From positions 1,488,001-1,552,000 of the forward strand of contig NZ_JAFBCN010000001.1 in NCBI RefSeq assembly GCF_016907755.1: a DNA stretch of 64,000 nucleotides, given 5' to 3'. This DNA is from Cellulosimicrobium cellulans (GTDB lineage Bacteria > Actinomycetota > Actinomycetes > Actinomycetales > Cellulomonadaceae). This document shows positions 56,313 to 64,000 of this stretch, one piece after another. Every line of letters begins with the position of its first letter. The stretch's first letter is position 1. A program made the position numbers and the translations under genes. The notes under the pieces were generated by a model. It ran no database searches. It worked only from the letters and a program-made list of their open reading frames with translations, and was not told the origin of the DNA.

Positions 56313-56945
56313 GTGACCGCCAGCTCGCGCGCGCGTGACGCGCGCGCCCTCCCGCCCCTCCGTCGCGCGCTCACGGCGGGCGTCGTGCTCGCCGCGACGC
56401 TCGGCCTCGCGGCCTGCGCCCAGGACTCCGGGGCGACGACCGACGTCGTCGGGCAGGGCTACGTCTCCGGCGACGGTTCGGTCCGCACCTGGGACGCGGG
56501 CGAGCGGGGGGACGTCGTCGCGCTCACCGGCACCGACTACGAGGGCGAGGCGGTCGACACGAGCGCCTGGCTGGGCGACGTCGTCGTGCTCAACACCTGG
56601 TACGCCGCCTGCGCGCCGTGCCGGGCGGAGGCGCCCGACCTCGTGGCCCTCGCGAACGACCGCGCCGACGACGGCGTGCAGGTGCTCGGTATCAACACGA
56701 CCGACGAGGCAGGCGCCGCGCAGGCGTTCCAGCGCCGGTTCGAGGTGCCGTACCCGTCGATCGACGACCGCAGCGGTGAGGTCGTCGCGGCGCTCTCCGG
56801 CACCGTGCCGCTCCAGGCCGTCCCGTCGACCGTCGTGCTCGACCGCGAGGGCCGCGTCGCGGCGCGCGTCATCGGGCTCGCCGAGGGCTCGACCCTGAGC
56901 GCGCTCGTCGACGACGTGCTCGCCGAGGACGAGGCGGCCGGCTGA
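56313..56945 (+). CDS. resA: TlpA/ResA-type thiol-disulfide lipoprotein
   Basis: A 210-residue membrane-anchored thioredoxin-like protein that keeps apocytochrome c cysteines reduced outside the membrane. A lipoprotein signal ends in LAAC (Cys about residue 34). The redox motif is [14 protein letters not shown], a C-x-x-C near residues 101-104. GTG 56313 gives a normal signal peptide; GTG 56268 in frame would add 15 residues. The stop is two bases before the ccdA start, so the genes are co-transcribed and should act in one pathway. Confidence 0.88.
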   Translation: MTASSRARDARALPPLRRALTAGVVLAATLGLAACAQDSGATTDVVGQGYVSGDGSVRTWDAGERGDVVALTGTDYEGEAVDTSAWLGDVVVLNTWYAACAPCRAEAPDLVALANDRADDGVQVLGINTTDEAGAAQAFQRRFEVPYPSIDDRSGEVVAALSGTVPLQAVPSTVVLDREGRVAARVIGLAEGSTLSALVDDVLAEDEAAG

Positions 56946-56947
56946 CC

Positions 56948-57802
56948 GTGGTCACCCTCGTGTCCCTCGCCGGCTCCCTCGCCGCCACGGCCCCCGCCGC
57001 GACCGGCGTCGGCGACACGTTCGCCACGACGGTCTGGAGCGGGTCGATGCTGCTGGCGGTCCCCGTGGCGGTCCTCGCCGGGCTCGTCTCCTTCGCGTCG
57101 CCGTGCGTGCTGCCGCTCGTGCCCGGCTACGTGGGCTACGTCTCCGGCATGGCCGCGGCGAACGCCGGGAACGCTCGCGGCGCGTCCGGGGGCACGACGA
57201 CGGCCACCCGGGTCGCGGCGCCGAGCCGCGGCCGGGTCCTCGCGGGGGTCGGGCTCTTCGTCGCCGGGTTCACGCTCGTGTTCGTCGCGCTCATGTTCGC
57301 GGCCGGGGCGATCGGCGTGCACCTGGTCCGCTGGGAGGACGTCATCACGCGCGTGCTCGGCGTGGTCGTGATCCTCATGGGCCTCGCATTCATGGGAGCG
57401 GTCCCGTTCCTGCAGCGCGAGCGGCGCCTGCACCTCAGCCCGCAGGCCGGGCTCTGGGGCGCCCCGCTGCTCGGCGTCGTGTTCGGGCTCGGCTGGACGC
57501 CGTGCCTCGGCCCGACCCTCGTCGCGGTGCAGGCGCTCTCGCTGAGCGAGGCGTCGGCGGGGCGGGGAGCGGTCCTCGGGGTCGCCTACTGCCTCGGGCT
57601 GGGCGTGCCGTTCCTGCTCATCGCGCTCGGGCTGCAGAGCTCGCAGCGCATGCTCGGCTTCCTGCGTCGGCACCGCCTCGCGATCATGCGGATCGGCGGC
57701 GGCCTGCTGGTGCTCATCGGCCTCGCGCTGGTCACGGGCCTGTGGACGACGTGGACGACGTCGCTGCAGGGCTGGATCGGCGGATACGTGACGGTGGTGT
57801 GA
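56948..57802 (+). CDS. ccdA: Cytochrome c biogenesis protein CcdA
   Basis: A 284-residue polytopic membrane protein of about six to seven helices that passes electrons from cytoplasmic thioredoxin to ResA. The paired redox cysteines are in [14 protein letters not shown] (first helix) and [11 protein letters not shown] (fourth helix region). A basic loop with an extra Ala/Thr-rich stretch lies after helix 1. GTG 56948 follows the resA stop by two bases. The stop is one base before the resB ATG. Confidence 0.93.
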   Translation: MVTLVSLAGSLAATAPAATGVGDTFATTVWSGSMLLAVPVAVLAGLVSFASPCVLPLVPGYVGYVSGMAAANAGNARGASGGTTTATRVAAPSRGRVLAGVGLFVAGFTLVFVALMFAAGAIGVHLVRWEDVITRVLGVVVILMGLAFMGAVPFLQRERRLHLSPQAGLWGAPLLGVVFGLGWTPCLGPTLVAVQALSLSEASAGRGAVLGVAYCLGLGVPFLLIALGLQSSQRMLGFLRRHRLAIMRIGGGLLVLIGLALVTGLWTTWTTSLQGWIGGYVTVV

Positions 57803-57803
57803 G

Positions 57804-59684
57804 ATGACCGAGCGGACCGGCAAGGCCGAGAAGACGGGGAACCAGGCCGGCGGGCCGGTGGGCTACCACCCCGAGGGCATCGACGACGCGTTCTCCACGG
57901 GCGGCGACGACGGCGGTCGTCGGAACCCGGGTGACGGGGCACCCGGTGCGGCCCCGGCGCTCCCGAGGCTCGGGTGGCGCGGCACGCTGCGCTGGACCTG
58001 GCGCCAGCTCACGAGCATGCGCGTCGCGCTCATGCTCCTCATGCTGCTCGCGGTCGCGGCGGTGCCCGGCTCCGTCCTGCCCCAGCGTCCGCAGGACCCG
58101 GCGGCCGTGCTGCGCTACCTGCAGGAGAACCCCACGACGGGGGAGTGGCTCGACCGGCTCGGGTTCTTCGACGTCTACGCGTCGGTGTGGTTCTCCGCGA
58201 TCTACATCCTGCTGTTCGTCTCGCTCGTCGGGTGCATCCTGCCGCGCACGAAGGCGCACTGGCAGGCCCTGCGCACGCGCCCCCCGCGCACGCCGCGGCG
58301 CTTCGACCGCTTCCCCGCGCAGGCGCGCGCCGTCACCGACGCGTCCCCGGACGAGGTCGTCGCGGCGGCGAGCACCCACCTGCGCGGCCGCCTGCGCCGG
58401 CTGCCGACGTTCCGCGTCGACACGGGCACCGAGGAGGCGGCCCCGGCACGGGGTCGCGCCGCCGCGCGTCCCGCGGCACGCACGGTGTCCGCCGAGCGGG
58501 GCTACGTGCGCGAGACGGGGAACCTGCTGTTCCACCTGTCGCTCGTCGGCCTCCTGGTCGCCGTCGCGACCGGTCAGCTTCTCCACTACCGCGGCCAGGC
58601 GATCGTCACCGAGGGGCGTGGGTTCGCGAACGCGGTCGTCGACTACGACACGTTCGAGAACGGCGCCTGGTTCCGGCCGTCGTCCCTCGTCCCGTTCTCG
58701 ATGACGCTCGACGCGTTCGAGTCGGAGTTCGCCCAGGACTCCGTCGCGTTCGCGCAGTCGCGCGACTTCACCGCGACGGTCACCGTGCGCGACCCCGACG
58801 GCGAGTCCCACGAGGAGACCATCAAGGTCAACCACCCGCTCACCGCGGGCGGCGCCAAGATCTACCTCCAGGGCAACGGGTTCGCGCCCGAGGTCACGGT
58901 GCACGACGCCGACGGCGAGGTCGCGTTCTCCGGCCGCGTGCCGTTCCTGCCCGAGGACACGATGTACACCTCGCGCGGCGTCATCAAGGTGCCCGACGTG
59001 TCCTCCGGCCTGGACCAGATCGGCCTCGTCGGGTACTTCCTGCCGACGGCCCAGCTCAGCGAGGACGGCGAGACCGCGGCGTCGGTGTACCCGCAGCCGA
59101 TCAACCCCCTGCTCGTGCTCGAGGTCTACCGGGGCGACCTGGGCCTCGACGAGGGCCTGCCCCAGAACGTCTACCGCCTCGACACCGACGACCTCACGCC
59201 GTCGGTCGACGAGGACGGCGACCGCGTGAAGCTGCTCGTCGCCCCGGGCGAGACGGTCGACCTGCCCGACGGCCTCGGCACGATCACGTTCGACTCGCTG
59301 CCGCGCTACGTCGCGCTCGACCTGCGCCACGACCCGTCGCTCACGTGGGTGCTCGTGTTCGCGCTCGGCGCGCTCACCGGCCTCGCCGTCTCGCTGTTCA
59401 CCCCGCGCCGCCGCGTGTGGGTGCGCGCGTGGCGCGAGGAGGTGCCCGGGACGGGCGAGGACGCCCCGCGCGAGCGCACCGTCGTCGCCGTCGCGGGCCT
59501 CGCCCGCGGGGACGACGCCGGGCTCCAGGGCGAGGTGGACTCGCTTCTCGCCGCGCTCCCGGGCGTGGCACCATCGGGTGAGGGTGACCTCACCTCGTCG
59601 CCGGGACGCGCACCGGCCGACCGCACCCGTCCCACCGCGCGTCCCGCACAGGACCCGACCGCGCGACCGCGCACGAAAGGCTGA
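57804..59684 (+). CDS. resB: Cytochrome c biogenesis protein ResB
   Basis: A 626-residue ResB/Ccs1 protein, one half of the system II cytochrome c synthase. After a Pro/Gly-rich cytoplasmic N-terminus there are hydrophobic helices near residues 75-95, 130-150 and 240-260, a large extracytoplasmic domain (about 260-510) and a last helix (about 513-533), then a cytoplasmic tail. The family-typical W-R-Q-L-T-S-M-R-V-A-L entry into the first helix is visible. It precedes ccsA by three bases. Confidence 0.92.
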   Translation: MTERTGKAEKTGNQAGGPVGYHPEGIDDAFSTGGDDGGRRNPGDGAPGAAPALPRLGWRGTLRWTWRQLTSMRVALMLLMLLAVAAVPGSVLPQRPQDPAAVLRYLQENPTTGEWLDRLGFFDVYASVWFSAIYILLFVSLVGCILPRTKAHWQALRTRPPRTPRRFDRFPAQARAVTDASPDEVVAAASTHLRGRLRRLPTFRVDTGTEEAAPARGRAAARPAARTVSAERGYVRETGNLLFHLSLVGLLVAVATGQLLHYRGQAIVTEGRGFANAVVDYDTFENGAWFRPSSLVPFSMTLDAFESEFAQDSVAFAQSRDFTATVTVRDPDGESHEETIKVNHPLTAGGAKIYLQGNGFAPEVTVHDADGEVAFSGRVPFLPEDTMYTSRGVIKVPDVSSGLDQIGLVGYFLPTAQLSEDGETAASVYPQPINPLLVLEVYRGDLGLDEGLPQNVYRLDTDDLTPSVDEDGDRVKLLVAPGETVDLPDGLGTITFDSLPRYVALDLRHDPSLTWVLVFALGALTGLAVSLFTPRRRVWVRAWREEVPGTGEDAPRERTVVAVAGLARGDDAGLQGEVDSLLAALPGVAPSGEGDLTSSPGRAPADRTRPTARPAQDPTARPRTKG

Positions 59685-59687
59685 CCG

Positions 59688-60740
59688 ATGACCGTAGCCG
59701 AGCTGAGCCAGGACCTCGTCTGGGCCGCGGCGACCGCGCTGACCGTGGCGCTGGTGGCGTTCGCGATCGACCTCGCGCGCCTCGCCGGACGCGTGGACGC
59801 CGAGCCGACGACCGTGCGCGCCGGCGAGCGGGCCGACGCCCGGGTGCAGGACGCCGACCGCGCCGAGGTGCTCGCGGGCGCCGGCGCGTCGTCCGCCTCG
59901 CCGTACGGCCCGGACGCGTCCGGCACCGCCGACGACGCGACGGCCGACGCGGTCGCGGCGCCCGAGCCGTCGCGCAAGGCGGCGAACATCGGGATCTCGC
60001 TGACGTGGCTCGGGACGGCGCTGCTGCTCGTCGCGATCGTCACGCGAGGGATCGCCGCCGGCCGCACGCCGTGGGCCAACATGTACGAGTTCACGCTCGT
60101 GGGTGCGTTCGTCGCGCTCGCGGTGTTCCTGGCCGTGTCGCTCAAGCGGGACGTGCGCTTCCTCGGGTCGTTCGTCACCGGCCTCGCCGTGCTCTTCCTC
60201 GTGCTCGCGCAGAACGCGTTCTTCGTCGCCGCGACCGGCGTGCAGCCCGCGCTCCAGTCCTACTGGCTCGTCATCCACGTCGGGGTCGCGATCATCGCGA
60301 CGGGCATCTTCACCGTCGCGTTCGTCACGTCGGTGCTCCAGCTCCTGCGCGACTCGCGCGACTCCGGGAACGCGTTCCTCGGCACCCGCGGCTGGCGGTG
60401 GCTCGACTCGACGCCCGGACCGCTGCAGCTCGAGGCGCTGAGCTTCCGCCTCAACGCGGTCGCGTTCGTGCTGTGGACGTTCACCATCATCGGCGGCGCG
60501 ATCTGGGCCGAGCACGCCTGGGGCCGCTACTGGGGCTGGGACCCCAAGGAGGTCTGGAGCTTCGTCGTCTGGATCGTGTACGCGGCGTACCTGCACGCGC
60601 GCACGACCCGCGGCTGGTCCGGGCGCCGGGCGGCGTACTTCGTGATCGTCGGCTACGCGTGCGTGCTCTTCAACTTCACGGGCGTGAACCTGCTCTTCAA
60701 CGGCAAGCACTCGTACTCGGGCCTCAACCCGGGCGACTGA
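59688..60740 (+). CDS. ccsB: Cytochrome c biogenesis protein CcsA (ResC)
   Basis: The 350-residue heme-handling partner of ResB. It has about eight transmembrane helices and the conserved extracytoplasmic tryptophan-rich WWD-type motif GRYWGWDPKEVWS (about residue 278). Conserved histidines lie in adjacent loops (VIHVG and WAEHAW). An Ala/Asp-rich insert of about 60 residues follows the first helix. Actinobacterial annotations call this gene either ccsA or ccsB (c-type cytochrome biogenesis protein CcsB). It ends the operon; a hairpin repeat follows. Confidence 0.92.
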   Translation: MTVAELSQDLVWAAATALTVALVAFAIDLARLAGRVDAEPTTVRAGERADARVQDADRAEVLAGAGASSASPYGPDASGTADDATADAVAAPEPSRKAANIGISLTWLGTALLLVAIVTRGIAAGRTPWANMYEFTLVGAFVALAVFLAVSLKRDVRFLGSFVTGLAVLFLVLAQNAFFVAATGVQPALQSYWLVIHVGVAIIATGIFTVAFVTSVLQLLRDSRDSGNAFLGTRGWRWLDSTPGPLQLEALSFRLNAVAFVLWTFTIIGGAIWAEHAWGRYWGWDPKEVWSFVVWIVYAAYLHARTTRGWSGRRAAYFVIVGYACVLFNFTGVNLLFNGKHSYSGLNPGD

Positions 60741-60763
60741 CCCGGTCCGGCACCGAGCCTCAT

Positions 60764-60831
60764 CGAGCGCTGCGTCCCCGCGCGAGCGCTGCGTCCAGAC
60801 ACGCAGCGCTCGACCGCGGAGGCAGCGCTCG
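60764..60831. repeat. Intergenic hairpin repeat, word CGAGCGCTGCGTC
   Basis: Arms of 31 bases (60764-60794, 60801-60831) with a few mismatches. Each arm carries the word CGAGCGCTGC twice. It lies between convergent genes and has the same word-word-inverted-inverted layout as the copies at 22544 and 37824 but a different word. Confidence 0.7.
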
Positions 60832-60851
60832 ACCTGTGCGCGGTGGGTCGG

Positions 60852-61322
60852 TCAGCGAGCGGTGTCGTCGCCGTCGTCGGAGCCGTTGCTCGCTCCGGGA
60901 CGGTGTGCGTCGCCGTCGTCCTCGGTCCGGCCGTCCTCCGTCGTGTCCCCGGCCGCCGGGGGAGCGTCGTCCGTGGCGGGCGACGGTGCGTCGTCGCGCG
61001 CCTGGCGGCGCTGCTGCTGCTCGAGCCGCCAGAGGAACTCGGGGTCGTCGTCGGGCGCGACCGGGGCGTTGCGGCGCCGGCGCGTGCCGCCGTTCGACGA
61101 GCCGCCCGACGGGCGGCCGGCCGCGTACCGCGAGCCCGAGCGCCCCGCGGAGCGCTTGACGAGGATCCAGGCGATCGGACCGAGGAACGGCAGCAGGATG
61201 ATGAGGACGATCCACAGCCCCTTGGGGATGCCGCCGCGCTCCTCCTCGTCGCTCGAGGCGAGGTCGACGAGCGCGTAGACCGCGAGGCCGACGGCGATGA
61301 GGGGGAGCAGCACGCGAAGCAT
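60852..61322 (-). CDS. Small membrane protein with PLDc_N domain
   Basis: A 156-residue protein. Two N-terminal transmembrane helices (about 1-22 and 36-55) form the PLDc_N domain seen ahead of cardiolipin synthase-type enzymes; LLPFLGPIAWILV is the signature. No phospholipase catalytic HKD motif is present. The rest is a hydrophilic tail, first Arg/Gly/Ser-rich and then very acidic. Such stand-alone PLDc_N proteins are common in actinobacteria and have no assigned function. It diverges from the DUF4229 gene with 31 bases between starts. Confidence 0.82.
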   Translation of the reverse strand: MLRVLLPLIAVGLAVYALVDLASSDEEERGGIPKGLWIVLIILLPFLGPIAWILVKRSAGRSGSRYAAGRPSGGSSNGGTRRRRNAPVAPDDDPEFLWRLEQQQRRQARDDAPSPATDDAPPAAGDTTEDGRTEDDGDAHRPGASNGSDDGDDTAR

Positions 61323-61353
61323 GGCTCCAGCCTACGGGCCGTACCCTGGACTC

Positions 61354-61692
61354 GTGCCTGTCGTGATCTACTCCGTCCTGCGTCTGCTGCTCTTCGCCGC
61401 CGCGCTGGGGGTGCTCTGGTTCGCCGGCCTCCGGGGCTGGCTGCTCGTCCTCGTCGCCGCGGTCGTCGCGCTCATGCTGTCGTACCTGACCCTGCGCGGG
61501 CCCCGTGAGGCGGCGTCGCGCTACCTCGCCGAGCGGGCCGAGCACCGCGCCCGGACGGGCGAGCGGTTCTCGCGCGAGATCGAGGACGACGCCGCGGCCG
61601 AGGACGCGGCCCTCGACGCGCAGGAGGACGCGGCCTCGTCCGGCGCGGACGCGACGCCGACCGAGCAGCCCGGGGCGTCGTCGGCCCGCTGA
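61354..61692 (+). CDS. DUF4229-type small membrane protein
   Basis: A 112-residue protein with two transmembrane helices (about residues 5-22 and 26-45), the segment SYLTLRGPRE and a long acidic, Ala-rich cytoplasmic tail. This is the DUF4229 family, found beside menaquinone genes in many actinobacteria. GTG 61354 gives the short N-terminus PVVIYSVLRLLLF usual for the family. No function is known. Confidence 0.82.
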   Translation: MPVVIYSVLRLLLFAAALGVLWFAGLRGWLLVLVAAVVALMLSYLTLRGPREAASRYLAERAEHRARTGERFSREIEDDAAAEDAALDAQEDAASSGADATPTEQPGASSAR

Positions 61693-61728
61693 GCCCTCCG
61701 GCGCCGTCCGGCGCAGGTCGGGACGCGC

Positions 61729-62598
61729 TCAGAGCGCGAGCCCGACCCCCAGGAGCACGCCGTACGCGAGCTCGAACAGCCCGGTCCCGGCGAGCACCGG
61801 CACGAGGAGCGGCCCGCGCGCGCCCGCGATCACCGGGACCGTGAGCAGCACCGCGGGCAGCAGGAGCAGCAGGACGGCGAGCGACCAGGGCGCCGCGAAC
61901 GCGCACACGACCGCCAGCAGCAGCGGGACCCAGATCATCGCGACGTAGGCCCGGCGGGCGCGGAAGTCGCCGAGCCGGACCGCGAGGGTCCGCTTGCCCG
62001 CGACGACGTCGGTCGGGATGTCGCGGATGTTGTTGACCATGAGGATCGCGCACGCGAGCAGGCCCACCGCGACCGCGCCGACGGCCGACGGCCACGTGAC
62101 CACGCCCGCCTGGGTGTAGGTGGTGCCGAGCGTGGCCACGAGACCGAAGAACAGGAACACCCCGACCTCGCCGAGGCCCCGATAGCCGTAGGGGTTGCGG
62201 CCGCCCGTGTAGTACCAGCCCGCGAGGATCGCGAGCGCGCCCACGGCGATCAGCCACCAGTGGCCGGTCACCGCGCAGAGCACGAGCCCGAGCACGGCGG
62301 CGACGCCGAACGCGCCGAACGCCGCGGCGCGCACCTGGCCCGGCCGTGCCGCGCCGGTCGCCGTGAGGCGCATCGGGCCGACGCGGTCGAGGTCGGTGCC
62401 CCGCACGCCGTCGGAGTAGTCGTTGGCGTAGTTCACGCCCACCTGGAGCGCGAGCGCGACGCCGAGGGCGAGCAGCGCGGGCCAGAAGGCGAAGCCGTCC
62501 ACCTGGGCCGCGGCGCCGGACCCGACGATGACGGGCGTGGCGGCGGCGGGGAGGGTGCGCGGGCGCGCGCCTGCGACCCACTCGGTGGTGCTGGCCAT
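61729..62598 (-). CDS. menA: 1,4-dihydroxy-2-naphthoate polyprenyltransferase
   Basis: A 289-residue UbiA-superfamily membrane enzyme that attaches the polyprenyl chain to 1,4-dihydroxy-2-naphthoate, making demethylmenaquinone. The first Asp-rich motif is NYANDYSDGVRGTD (about residues 56-69) and the second is NNIRDIPTDVVAGKRTL (about 188-204). About eight transmembrane segments are evident. It lies 51 bases downstream of menE on the same strand, so the two are likely one transcript. Confidence 0.94.
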   Translation of the reverse strand: MASTTEWVAGARPRTLPAAATPVIVGSGAAAQVDGFAFWPALLALGVALALQVGVNYANDYSDGVRGTDLDRVGPMRLTATGAARPGQVRAAAFGAFGVAAVLGLVLCAVTGHWWLIAVGALAILAGWYYTGGRNPYGYRGLGEVGVFLFFGLVATLGTTYTQAGVVTWPSAVGAVAVGLLACAILMVNNIRDIPTDVVAGKRTLAVRLGDFRARRAYVAMIWVPLLLAVVCAFAAPWSLAVLLLLLPAVLLTVPVIAGARGPLLVPVLAGTGLFELAYGVLLGVGLAL

Positions 62599-62649
62599 GG
62601 TGCTCCGTCTCGGTCGTGCGGGTCGTGCAGGGGGGTGGGACCGTGCGGC

Positions 62650-63912
62650 TCAACCAGGGGAGACCTGGAGGTGCCCGACGGCGAGCTGCGCCACCGCGGC
62701 GCGGTCCACCTTGCCGGGCCCGCGGCGCGGGAGCTCCGCGACGACGAGCACGCGACGCGGTGCGGCCGCGCGCTCCAGCCTATCCGCGACGCGGTCCCGG
62801 ACGGCGGCGACGAGCGCGGCCGGGGCGTCCGCGACCGCGTCCCCGGCGACGTGCCCGGGGCCGAGGGGCGTCGTCCCGGTGGTCGTGACGACCGCGACGA
62901 CCTCCTGCCCCCACTCCGGGTGCGGCACGCCGACGACGCACGCCTCGCCCACGCCGTCCACCTCGCCGACGAGGGCCTCGACCGCCGCCGGCGCGACGTT
63001 GACGCCGCCCGAGACGACGACGTCGTCCGCCCGGCCGAGCACGGTGAGCGTCGGCCGGTCCGGCGGCTCGTCGAGCCGGCCGAGGTCGCTGGTGCGGAAC
63101 CAGCGCGTGCCGTCGTCGTCGGTGCGGAACGCGTGCCCGGTCGCGTCGGGGTCACCGAGGTAGCCGTCCGCGAGGACGGGCCCGGCGAGCTCGACGACGC
63201 CCGCGGTCCCTCCCGGGGCGTCCGTCCCCTCCTGCGGCGCGCCGAGCCGCACGTGCACCCCCGCGAGCGGGACGCCGTCGTACACGCACCCGCCGCTCGT
63301 CTCCGTCATGCCGTACGTGGTCACGACGCGCGCGCCCGCCGCCCGCGCGCGGCGCAGCAGGGCCGGAGGCGTGGCGGCCCCGCCCAGCAGGACCGCGTCG
63401 AGGCCGCAGAGCGCGTCGAGGCCCGCCGTGCCGCCGTCGGAGCCCGCGTCCGCCGCGGCGAGGAGGCGGTGGAGCTGCGTGGGGACGAGCGAGACGTACC
63501 GCCGCTCGGCGGGCGGGGTGCGGCCGACGAGCGCCGCGAATCCGGCGGGGGTGAAGGGCTCGTCCGGCGGCGCGACCGTGAGGCCCCGCCCGGCCGCGTG
63601 CGCACGGGCGACGACCTGCACGCCCGCCACGTGCGTCGGGGGGAGCGCGAGGAGCCAGTGTCCCGGGCCGCCGAGTCGCTCGTGCGTCGCGGCGCCCGAG
63701 GCCCGCAGCGCGGCCGCGGACAGCACGACCTCGCGCGGCTCGCCCGTCGAGCCCGACGTGCGCAGGACGAGCGCGGTGCCCGGGGCGACGTCGGGGCGCC
63801 CGGGCCGGGGGAGCAGCGCGACGGGCGCCACCGGGGGCCCCGCGCCGTCGAGCGCGGCGCCGACGGCCGAGACCAGGGCGTCGAGATCGGCGGGGACGAC
63901 GGCGCGGTTCAC
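62650..63912 (-). CDS. menE: o-succinylbenzoate-CoA ligase
   Basis: A 420-residue acyl-adenylate-forming enzyme. The P-loop is RTSGSTGEPREV (about residues 51-62), the adenine site is TTYGMTETSGG, and the hinge and C-terminal Lys motifs are TSDLGR...GRADDVVVSGG and RRGPGKVDR. Its short N-terminal domain is typical of actinobacterial MenE. It activates o-succinylbenzoate in menaquinone synthesis, and its neighbour menA acts later in the same pathway. Confidence 0.93.
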   Translation of the reverse strand: MNRAVVPADLDALVSAVGAALDGAGPPVAPVALLPRPGRPDVAPGTALVLRTSGSTGEPREVVLSAAALRASGAATHERLGGPGHWLLALPPTHVAGVQVVARAHAAGRGLTVAPPDEPFTPAGFAALVGRTPPAERRYVSLVPTQLHRLLAAADAGSDGGTAGLDALCGLDAVLLGGAATPPALLRRARAAGARVVTTYGMTETSGGCVYDGVPLAGVHVRLGAPQEGTDAPGGTAGVVELAGPVLADGYLGDPDATGHAFRTDDDGTRWFRTSDLGRLDEPPDRPTLTVLGRADDVVVSGGVNVAPAAVEALVGEVDGVGEACVVGVPHPEWGQEVVAVVTTTGTTPLGPGHVAGDAVADAPAALVAAVRDRVADRLERAAAPRRVLVVAELPRRGPGKVDRAAVAQLAVGHLQVSPG

Positions 63913-63973
63913 CGGATCAGCGTAGGCCGGGCCGTAGGGTGGCCGGGAAACGCACGTCCGTCGCAGGGGCTGC

Positions 63974-63992
63974 CCCAGGACCGGGTCCTGGG
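63974..63992. terminator. Hairpin at window edge
   Basis: Perfect 9-base arms (CCCAGGACC and its inverse) around one G, upstream of menE. It may end a gene lying beyond the window; no coding end is visible before base 64000. Confidence 0.35.
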
Positions 63993-64000
63993 CCGACGGG

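Overview
The window is very GC-rich (roughly 70-75% by eye), strongly G/C-ending in codon use, and almost entirely coding. The gene set (RadA, ProC, KtrAB, the tiny ribosomal protein bS22, Rex, a ResA/CcdA/ResB/CcsA cytochrome c assembly operon, menaquinone genes, an LAxTG sorting signal) fits a high-GC Gram-positive actinobacterium. A polysaccharide-degrading Micrococcales genus such as Cellulosimicrobium, Isoptericola or Cellulomonas is the best guess. That taxonomic placement is inference; no rRNA is present.

Layout. 1-2211: end of a probable NUDIX gene, radA (minus strand) and a small K+ channel. 2730-5897: a secreted GH43 enzyme. 6066-7812: a membrane protein and proC. 7809-44993: a large L-arabinose/arabinofuranoside locus. 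45332-47936: an LAxTG surface protein, an MFS exporter and a divergent winged-helix regulator. 47963-50207: KtrA/KtrB. 50374-54094: AcuC, bS22, a HAD phosphatase, a glutaredoxin-like protein and Rex. 54190-55443: YceI and a divergent MarR regulator. 55514-60740: histidine phosphatase and the cytochrome c biogenesis operon. 60852-63912: two small membrane proteins, then menA and menE.

The arabinose locus looks like a complete system. A LacI-family repressor (7809) is followed by araB, araD and araA. Next come a YtfQ/YtfR/YtfT/YjfF-type furanose ABC importer and seven large exported proteins: a GH51 alpha-L-arabinofuranosidase, two GH127/GH146-type beta-L-arabinofuranosidases, three further GH43 proteins (one with two GH43 domains) and one non-catalytic modular protein. 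Seven copies of a 14-bp palindrome (consensus TGTKAGCGYTMACA) lie before araB, the transporter, the GH51 gene and the double-GH43 gene. In two cases they sit directly on recognisable -35/-10 elements. This points to one arabinose-responsive regulon. The presence of both alpha- and beta-L-arabinofuranosidase families suggests substrates beyond pectic arabinan, possibly the beta-linked arabino-oligosaccharides of plant hydroxyproline-rich glycoproteins.

The most striking undescribed feature is a C-terminal domain of about 90 residues, starting near R-C-L-A-G-K-x-Y-V-A-V and ending at the stop codon with C-G. It is shared by eight exported proteins of otherwise different architecture, including one with no enzyme domain. 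One copy has lost both of its cysteines together, which suggests they form a disulfide. A second recurring feature is a family of intergenic hairpins that share one layout (word, word, inverted word, inverted word) but use different words at different sites.
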